From Rhodocyclaceae bacterium (GTDB lineage Bacteria; Pseudomonadota; Gammaproteobacteria; Burkholderiales; Rhodocyclaceae): a stretch of DNA of 64,000 bases. Below, piece after piece: positions 58,213-64,000 of this stretch. The stretch lies in the NCBI GenBank assembly GCA_030682175.1, contig JAUXOM010000036.1, positions 1 to 64,000 on the forward strand. Reading direction: 5' to 3'. Both the position numbers and the translations under genes were made by a program. Each line of letters begins with the position of its first letter. The stretch's first letter is position 1. The notes under the pieces are model-generated. The model was not told the DNA's origin. It was given only the letters and a program-made list of their open reading frames with translations, and did not search any database.

Positions 58213-59646
58213 ATGAGCACTTCGCGCCCCACCCTGCATAGCCAACTGGCGGCCATGATCCGCCGCAAGCCGATCACCGTCACCCCCGAGAGCACTTTGC
58301 GCGAGGCCGTGCTATTGATGTCCGAGCACCGCATCGGTTCGATCATCGTCGTCGAGCCCGAGAGTGGCCGGCCGCTGGGCATCTTTACCTTGCGCGACCT
58401 GTTGCACCGTGTTGCCGCCAAGCACTACGACCTCGACCAGATGGTGATGTCGGTGATGAGCGGTTCCGGTCTCCTGATGCTCAACTGGCGTGCCACCGTG
58501 TATCAGGCGGCGTTGATGATGGCGCGCAACGGCGTGCATCATGTCATCGTCGTCGATGCCACCGACAAGCTGGTGGGCATCGTTTCTCAGGAAGACATCT
58601 ACGAGCTGCAGAGCGGTGGTGGCAAGGCGATCTCCGGTGCCATTCGCGGTGCGCGCGACATGGAAGGACTGATTGCCGCTGCTGATGATATTCATCGGCT
58701 CGCCGAACGCACGCTGGCCGAGGGCACCGCCGCCGAGGCGCTCACCCAGCTGATTTCGACGCTCAACGATCATCTGGTGGTGCGCCTGATCGAACTGACC
58801 AAGGCCGAATTCGACCTGCCGCAAGTGCCGTGGGCCTGGCTGGCCTTCGGTTCCGAGGGGCGCTTCGAGCAGACACTCTCCACCGATCAGGATAACGGTC
58901 TGGTCTTTGCCGCACCCGGCAATCAGGCGGCGGCGGTGCGCGCGGCCCTGCTGCCCTTTGCCGCCGAGGTCAACCGGCGGCTGGATGTCCTCGGCTTCCC
59001 CTTGTGCAAGGGCAATGTGATGGCGAGCAATCCGCAGCTCTGCCTGTCGCTCGACGAGTGGCACCAGCGCTATGCCAGCTGGCTGCGTTCGACGACGCCG
59101 CAGGCCCTGCTCGATGCGTCGATCTATTTCGACTTTCGTCCGCTCTACGGCGATGAGGCCCTGGCCGGAGAATTGTCCGAATGGCTGCGCAAGAACATTC
59201 CAGGCGCCACCCTGTTCCTGCGTTTCATGGCCGAGAACGCCCTGCGGGCGCGGCCGCCGCTCGGCATCATTCGCGATTTCACCTTCGAAAAGAGCAAGGA
59301 ATTTCCGCATACCATCGACCTGAAGGCCAGTGGCACACGACTGTTCGTCGATGTGGCGCGCATCCTCGCGCTGGCCAATGGCATTGGCGAAACCGGCACG
59401 CCGCAGCGCCTGCGCGCCGCTGCCGAAAAGGGCAAGATCGGCCGCGATGACGTCGCGGCACTCGTCGATGCCTTTTACTTCCTGCAGCAGATGCGCCTGC
59501 GCCAGCAGCAGCAGGGTACGCCGCTCGGCCTGGCCAACCGCGTCGATCCCGACACACTCAACGAGATGGACCGGTTTGTCCTCAAGGAATCCTTCAAGCA
59601 AGCCAAGAAATTGCAGAACCGCATCCGTCTGGATTATCGACTCTGA
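58213..59646 (+). CDS. CBS-domain protein with GlnD-like nucleotidyltransferase (DUF294)
   Basis: The 477-residue protein has two CBS repeats (about 15-135; PITVTPESTLREAVLLMSEH and RATVYQAALMMARNGVHHVI) that probably bind adenine nucleotides. A nucleotidyltransferase domain has the active site FGSEGRFEQTLSTDQDN (G213 to N228, metal-binding D225 and D227). A C-terminal DUF294-type helical domain follows. It lies six bases after the sensor-exonuclease gene, so they are surely co-expressed. The substrate is unknown. Confidence 0.9.
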   Translation: MSTSRPTLHSQLAAMIRRKPITVTPESTLREAVLLMSEHRIGSIIVVEPESGRPLGIFTLRDLLHRVAAKHYDLDQMVMSVMSGSGLLMLNWRATVYQAALMMARNGVHHVIVVDATDKLVGIVSQEDIYELQSGGGKAISGAIRGARDMEGLIAAADDIHRLAERTLAEGTAAEALTQLISTLNDHLVVRLIELTKAEFDLPQVPWAWLAFGSEGRFEQTLSTDQDNGLVFAAPGNQAAAVRAALLPFAAEVNRRLDVLGFPLCKGNVMASNPQLCLSLDEWHQRYASWLRSTTPQALLDASIYFDFRPLYGDEALAGELSEWLRKNIPGATLFLRFMAENALRARPPLGIIRDFTFEKSKEFPHTIDLKASGTRLFVDVARILALANGIGETGTPQRLRAAAEKGKIGRDDVAALVDAFYFLQQMRLRQQQQGTPLGLANRVDPDTLNEMDRFVLKESFKQAKKLQNRIRLDYRL

Positions 59647-59658
59647 GCCTTGCCCGCC

Positions 59659-60339
59659 ATGAGCCAGTCCACCGCCTTTCTTGAACTCATCGAGTCGCGC
59701 CACTCGATCCGTGCCTTTTTGCCCGAGCCGGTGCCGCGTCGGACCATCGAGCAAATACTCGCCACGGCGGCGCGCGCGCCTTCCGGCACCAACACCCAGC
59801 CCTGGCATGTGCATGTACTGACCGGCGCCCGGCGCGACCAGCTGGTGCGGGCAGTCTGCGACGCCTATGACCATGCGGCTGCCGATCACGAGTACGAATA
59901 TGATTACTATCCGACAGAATTCTTCGAACCCTACCTGTCGCGACGGCGCACCGTAGGCTTCGCGCTGTATGGATTACTGGGCATCGCCAAGGGCGATCGG
60001 GCCGCCATGCAGGCCCAGCACCGACGCAATTACGAATTCTTCGGCGCGCCGGTCGGCCTGATGTTCACCATCGACCGGCGGCTCGGCAAGGGCAGCTGGC
60101 TCGATTACGGCGGCTTCCTGCAAAACATCATGCTGGCGGCGCGCGCCTGTGGCTATGACACCTGCCCGCAAGCCGCCTGGCTGCAGTTCCACCGCATTGT
60201 CAGTACCCAGCTGGCGTTGCCGAACAACGAGCAACTGGTGTGCGGCATGGCGCTAGGCCGGCTCGACCCGACGGCGCCGGAAAATCAACTGGTCAGTGAA
60301 CGCGCGGCCCTTGCCGAGTTCGTCCGGTTCCATGAATAA
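59659..60339 (+). CDS. Nitroreductase family protein
   Basis: The 226-residue FMN-dependent oxidoreductase has FLELIESRHSIRAFLPEPVP and APSGTNTQPWHVHVLTGARR at the FMN site, and GYDTCPQAAWLQFHRI and GMALGRLDPTAPENQLVSER further on. The substrate is unknown. The start at 59659 (MSQSTAFLEL) is chosen over an upstream Met. It is 12 bases after the CBS gene and may be in the same operon. Confidence 0.93.
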   Translation: MSQSTAFLELIESRHSIRAFLPEPVPRRTIEQILATAARAPSGTNTQPWHVHVLTGARRDQLVRAVCDAYDHAAADHEYEYDYYPTEFFEPYLSRRRTVGFALYGLLGIAKGDRAAMQAQHRRNYEFFGAPVGLMFTIDRRLGKGSWLDYGGFLQNIMLAARACGYDTCPQAAWLQFHRIVSTQLALPNNEQLVCGMALGRLDPTAPENQLVSERAALAEFVRFHE

Positions 60340-60344
60340 GCACA

Positions 60345-60418
60345 AGCGCCGTAAGCCATGCGGGGGATTTCATACCCGCTGCGGGGCACTTTGTCCCGCC
60401 GGAGCCGACTTTTAGTCA
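60345..60418. repeat. Dispersed repeat between nitroreductase and rmuC
   Basis: It contains TACCCGCTGCGGGGCA and GCCGGAGCCGACTTTT (60373-60416), matching the carB insertion at 43740-43782. Confidence 0.8.
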
Positions 60419-60422
60419 CGTC

Positions 60423-61760
60423 ATGCCCAATATCGATCTGATGCTCGCCGTCATTCTCGGCATTCTGCTCGGTGCCGGCCTGATGTGGGCCGCGCTGGCT
60501 GGACGCGTGCGTGATGCACGCGAAACGCTGACGCAGCAGGCCGCCGAACTGGCCCAGTTGCGTGAACGTGCCGCCATGCTGCATGCCGAACTGGAGCGCG
60601 AGCGGGCAGTCGGAAGCGAAAAAATCGCCGCCCTTGAAGAAGCGCGCGGTGTGTTCGCCGATGCCTTTCGCGCCTTGTCTACCGAGGCACTGCATCGCAA
60701 CAACCAGGCGTTTCTCGACCTGGCGAAAGTCACGCTCGAAAAACATCAGGAAACCGCCAAGGGCGACCTGGAAAAACGCCAGCAGGCCATTGGCGAACTG
60801 GTGACGCCGATCCGTGCCTCGCTCGAAAAATTCGAGCTGCAGGTGCAGGGCGTCGAAAAAGCGCGTATCGATGCCTATGCCACGCTGTTCGAGCAGGTGC
60901 GCGCGCTCGGCGACGGGCAGGGGCAGTTGCGGCGCGAAACCGCCAATCTGGTGCGCGCCCTGCGCGCGCCGCACGCCCGCGGCCGTTGGGGCGAACTGCA
61001 ACTCAAACGCGTCGTCGAATTGGCCGGCATGCTCGACCACTGCGACTTTTACGAACAGGAATCGGCGGACGGCGATGATGGCAAGCTGCGCCCCGACCTG
61101 ATTGTGCGACTGCCGGGGGGCAAGCAACTGGTCGTCGATGCCAAGGCTCCGCTGGCGGCTTATCTCGATGCCATCGACGCCGCGGATGATGAAACGCGCC
61201 GCAAGAAATTGTTCGACCACGCCCGCCAGGTGCGCGAACACATCGCCAAACTATCGCGCAAGTCGTACTGGGAACAATTCCAGCCCGCGCCGGATTTTGT
61301 CGTGCTGTTTTTGCCCGGCGAGATGTTTTACAGTGCCGCGCTGGAGGTCGATCCCGGCCTGATTGAAAGCGGCGTCGAGCAGCGCGTCATCCTGGCCACG
61401 CCGACCACGCTGATTGCGCTGCTGCGTGCGGCGGCCTATGGCTGGCAGCAGGAGGCGCTGACCGAAAATGCCCAGAGGATTTCGCAGCTCGGCAAGGAAC
61501 TGTATGAACGCCTCGGCACGCTGGCCGAACATTGGGCCAGCGTCGGCAAGAATCTCGCCGACTCGGTTGCGGCCTACAACAGGGCGACCGGGTCGCTCGA
61601 AAGCCGGGTGCTGGTCACCGCGCGCCGCTTCAAGGAACTGCAGGCCGTCACCGGCGACAAGGAGATTCGCGATCTGACGCCGGTGGACGGCGCGCCGCGG
61701 CTGCCGCTCACTGAGGAAATGACCCTCCCTTCCCCAGCCCCTTCCTCGCGAGAGGGGTGA
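60423..61760 (+). CDS. rmuC: DNA recombination protein RmuC
   Basis: The 445-residue protein limits certain inversions by an unknown nuclease-related role. A single N-terminal span (MLAVILGILLGAGLMWAALA) is followed by a long coiled coil (about 25-150) and the RmuC domain: RGRWGELQLKRVVELAGMLD, GGKQLVVDAKAPLAAYLDAI, and PDFVVLFLPGEMFYSAALEV. The C-terminal 10 residues (PSPAPSSREG) are encoded by a short GC-rich repeat arm. Confidence 0.95.
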   Translation: MPNIDLMLAVILGILLGAGLMWAALAGRVRDARETLTQQAAELAQLRERAAMLHAELERERAVGSEKIAALEEARGVFADAFRALSTEALHRNNQAFLDLAKVTLEKHQETAKGDLEKRQQAIGELVTPIRASLEKFELQVQGVEKARIDAYATLFEQVRALGDGQGQLRRETANLVRALRAPHARGRWGELQLKRVVELAGMLDHCDFYEQESADGDDGKLRPDLIVRLPGGKQLVVDAKAPLAAYLDAIDAADDETRRKKLFDHARQVREHIAKLSRKSYWEQFQPAPDFVVLFLPGEMFYSAALEVDPGLIESGVEQRVILATPTTLIALLRAAAYGWQQEALTENAQRISQLGKELYERLGTLAEHWASVGKNLADSVAAYNRATGSLESRVLVTARRFKELQAVTGDKEIRDLTPVDGAPRLPLTEEMTLPSPAPSSREG

Positions 61761-61901
61761 CGGTTGTTTTTGCCTACGGCCGCCGCTCCGCGGCTTAACG
61801 CCTACGGTGTCGGCATTAGCCTTCGCCGCAATGGCGCGACTGCGTCGCTTGTTGTCGCTGCGCTCGTTTATCACGGGGCGCTTTGTGGTGGGATGTTGGG
61901 G

Positions 61902-62999
61902 CTATTGCTGTTGGTTTGCCTTGATGCGTTCTGACGCGCGGCGGAACAGTTGCAAGGCTTCTGTGCGCCGTCCGGCGGCTTCGGCGGCACGCGCTTGTTC
62001 GAGCAGCTGGTTGATGTCGGCTTCATCACCGCCGCTATAGCTGAGGGCGGCGCTTTGTTGCTCGGGTTGGCCGCGCTTGGCGCGGATCACCAGCGCACTG
62101 GGCGTTTTGGCTGCCGTCTTTGCCCCGCTCGCCGTCTTGCCAGCGCCGACTTTTGGTGGGGCAGGCTGGGTTTTCAGTTCGGCCAGCGCCTTGCGATAGG
62201 CAGCGAGTGCTGCGCCGCGTTGCCCCTGCGCTTCGGCCAGGCGCGCCTTGCGCAGGTGTTCCTCGATCTTGTCTGACACCGCCACGGAACGCAGCGGTTT
62301 GGCATGCGGTTTGGCGACAGCCGCGCGTGCCAGTTCGGCAAAGTTTTCAGCACTGGTGAAAGCTTGCGCAATCCGGTAATGGCCTTGACGCATCGCCCAG
62401 GAAATGGCGTCGTCCTCGAAGTCGTTTTTCATGGCCGGGTTGGCGCCGGCGGCCATGAGGCGCTGGGCGATGGCTTCATGGCCTTCGCGGGCGGCCATCA
62501 TGACTACCGTGGAGCCGTTGGTGGAGCGGGCGTTGACGTCGGCGCCGGCGGCCAGCAGGCGCTCGGTGAGTTCGGGGTGGCCGGCAAACACGGCGTAGTG
62601 CAGGGCGGTCCATTCACGTTCGGCACGGTTGCTCCGGTTCGGTTCGGCGCCACGCTCGAGCAGCCATTGCATCGCCGCGCGCTGGCCTTTCCATGCTGCC
62701 AGCATCAGCGCGGTTTCGCCATGGCGGTTGATGCGGTGGAGGTCGGTGCCGCGCTCGACAAACAGTTCCATGAGCTGAATGTTCCCTTCCCAGGCGCCGA
62801 TCATCAGGCCGTTGCCGATCAGGGCACCTTCGAAGTTCGGATCGAGCCCCGCGTCCAGCCAGGCGCGGGCCTGACGGATGTCGCCCATCTCCATGCGTAT
62901 GGAAAAGCGTGTTGCATCAGGCAATTCGGCATGCGCCGTGGCGGGCAGGAACGGTCCAAGCGCGAGAAGCAGCAGGAGCAGCAGGTGTTTCATTTTCAT
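61902..62999 (-). CDS. Secreted ankyrin-repeat protein
   Basis: The 365-residue protein has a signal peptide (LLLLLLLALGPFLPATAHA). Ankyrin repeats follow from about residue 35 to 210, with NRHGETALMLAAWKGQRAAM and ERLLAAGADVNARSTNGSTV. The C-terminal part is alanine-rich with a TPR-like EEHLRKARLAEAQGQRGAAL helix and a repeated RAAEAAGRRTEALQLF motif. The segment around KVGAGKTASGAK is encoded by a dispersed repeat (62122-62157). It is probably periplasmic; partners are unknown. Confidence 0.88.
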   Translation of the reverse strand: MKMKHLLLLLLLALGPFLPATAHAELPDATRFSIRMEMGDIRQARAWLDAGLDPNFEGALIGNGLMIGAWEGNIQLMELFVERGTDLHRINRHGETALMLAAWKGQRAAMQWLLERGAEPNRSNRAEREWTALHYAVFAGHPELTERLLAAGADVNARSTNGSTVVMMAAREGHEAIAQRLMAAGANPAMKNDFEDDAISWAMRQGHYRIAQAFTSAENFAELARAAVAKPHAKPLRSVAVSDKIEEHLRKARLAEAQGQRGAALAAYRKALAELKTQPAPPKVGAGKTASGAKTAAKTPSALVIRAKRGQPEQQSAALSYSGGDEADINQLLEQARAAEAAGRRTEALQLFRRASERIKANQQQ

Positions 63000-63052
63000 T
63001 CGGGACGGGCAGCAAAAGAGTGCAGTCTACCTGTTGCGGTAGCATTCGCTCC

Positions 63053-63604
63053 ATGACGGCGATTTCTCAAGAAGCCCGCCGGGCCACTCTGCCAGCGTTG
63101 CGGTTCGGTTTCTCCACACTGGCGAGCTTGCTGCTGCATGCCCTCGTGCTCTGGCCATTCGGTTTTTTCGCGCAAACTCCCGCCCCGCAGCCCAAACCAG
63201 TACTGGAAGCCGTCCTGCTGGCGCCCTTGTTGGCTACCCAGGAAACCGCAAGCGAACCCCTGCCAGCCGAACCGGAGGTAAAACCTGCGCCGAGCGCCGT
63301 TCCACCAGCGCCGACTTTTGCGCCAAGGCCGCGCGAGTTGCAGGGGCGTGCGCTCGACACTGCATTGGCGGCTATCGCAAAACTCGACTTTTATCCGCGC
63401 GAGGCGATCGAGCGGGGCATCGAGGGCGATGTCATCGTGTTGCTGACCCTGACGCCAAACGGGGGGGTTGCTGCCGCTGCGGTGGCAACCAGTTCAGGGC
63501 ACCCCATCCTCGACGCCGCAGCCCTCGTCGCGGTGCGCGGCATCAACGGCCTGCCAGTTTGGCAGCGTCAGGTATTGCTGCCGGTGCGGTTCCGCCTGGA
63601 GTAG
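63053..63604 (+). CDS. TonB-like energy transducer
   Basis: The 183-residue protein has an N-terminal span (LRFGFSTLASLLLHALVLWP), a proline-rich spacer (PAPQPKPVLEA onward, with PPAPTFAPRP encoded by a dispersed repeat), and a TonB-type C-terminal domain (YPREAIERGIEGDVIVLLTL and AALVAVRGINGLPVWQRQVL). It probably transmits energy from the inner membrane to an outer membrane receptor. No ExbB/ExbD is nearby. It is divergent from the ankyrin gene. Confidence 0.85.
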   Translation: MTAISQEARRATLPALRFGFSTLASLLLHALVLWPFGFFAQTPAPQPKPVLEAVLLAPLLATQETASEPLPAEPEVKPAPSAVPPAPTFAPRPRELQGRALDTALAAIAKLDFYPREAIERGIEGDVIVLLTLTPNGGVAAAAVATSSGHPILDAAALVAVRGINGLPVWQRQVLLPVRFRLE

Positions 63605-63880
63605 GGCCCGCCCCCTCCCGGCCTCCCCCTCGCGGGGGAGGTGACTGTTGACTCGCTGAGCTCGTCTGTTACGGGGAGCCCCCGTTCATGCTTTGGAGCG
63701 GATTGCGGCTGGCGCCGCGTGCCGTCTCGCCTTGGGGCGGCCCGGCGGCGAGACTGCTGGGGTTGGCTTTCTCCCCTCGCCCCTTGCGGGAGAGGGGGCG
63801 GGGGAGAGGGGGTGCCATCAGAATGCCCTTCACCCGCAAAGCGGGAGAAGGACGGCCCGGCGGCGCGACTATGACATAGT
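63605..63880. repeat. GC-rich dispersed repeat, second copy
   Basis: It carries the same modules as 52745-53030, inverted: CCTCCCCCTCGCGGGGGAGG, GCCTTGGGGCGGCCCGGCGG, CTCGCCCCTTGCGGGAGAGG and a final GGCCCGGCGGCGCGAC. No gene is in 63605-64000. Confidence 0.85.
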
Positions 63881-63947
63881 AATGCAGCGTACCGAAAGTC
63901 GGCGTTGGCGCGACGGCGTTGAATTCAACAATATTTCTAGTAAAAAG

Positions 63948-63977
63948 TTTACACACGGAGGTCGCCTTCCGTATAAT
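63948..63977 (+). promoter_or_regulatory. Strong sigma-70-type promoter at the right edge
   Basis: TTTACA, an 18-base spacer and TATAAT lie on the + strand, followed by a GC-rich GCGCCC stretch. Its gene lies beyond the edge; a stable RNA gene would fit such a promoter. Confidence 0.7.
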
Positions 63978-64000
63978 GCGCCCTCTCTTTTGGGGGTATA

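Noticed and set aside
58312-59889. A 525-codon - strand frame opposite the CBS gene
   Set aside because: Antisense shadow of a high-GC gene; the + strand protein has clear domains.

Overview
The window is two unlike pieces of proteobacterial chromosome joined at a tRNA-Leu gene near position 30,600. The left piece (1 to about 30,600) is of moderate GC. It carries the gammaproteobacterial order rimP-nusA-infB-rbfA-truB-rpsO-pnp preceded by an initiator tRNA, and a Mu-like prophage lies just past pnp and tRNA-Lys. The right piece (about 30,660 to 64,000) is visibly GC-rich, with high third-position GC. Its gene order looks betaproteobacterial (secG-tpiA-pstBACS-glmM-folP-ftsH-rlmE / yhbY / greA-carB-carA-dapB-bamE / fur). 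Both lineages place tRNA-Leu(GAG) next to secG, and the acceptor stem of the tRNA-Leu here has one mismatched pair, as expected if its two halves came from different genomes. A chimeric assembly join, or less likely a recombination, is the simplest reading.

Left piece, prophage (1 to about 21,300, cut by the left window edge). The rightmost end holds candidate transposase-binding repeats, a repressor on the + strand and a divergent operator region. On the - strand follow a Ner-like regulator, several tiny proteins, MuA (with a second gene nested in its linker), MuB, early accessory genes including GemA and DUF3164, a SleB-like hydrolase, a ParB-like protein and a Bro-N antirepressor. Next come a Mor-type activator, a GH24 lysozyme and the head module: gp25/26/27-like proteins, large terminase, DUF935 portal, gpF-like protein with a possible nuclease-toxin tail, and gpG-like protein. 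The late tail genes lie outside the window. Long palindromic repeats and gene-junction duplications are scattered through the prophage.

Left piece, core (21,400 to 30,530). This is the transcription, translation and RNA-decay operon with its tRNAs, promoters and terminators.

Right piece. A phosphate uptake operon with a clear Pho box is followed by cell-envelope and folate genes (glmM, folP), FtsH, rRNA methylation, GreA, carbamoyl phosphate and lysine/diaminopimelate synthesis, BamE divergent from Fur, a chemotaxis receptor, a diheme cytochrome c and a copper/cytochrome-oxidase assembly set (FixH-like, SCO, PCuAC). Then come RsgA, an M48 peptidase, oligoribonuclease, and an unusual pair: a membrane sensor-kinase-like protein fused to a DnaQ-type exonuclease, followed at once by a CBS/nucleotidyltransferase protein. 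Nitroreductase, RmuC, an ankyrin protein and a TonB-like protein close the window. Several GC-rich dispersed repeats occur here and some have entered coding sequence in frame.
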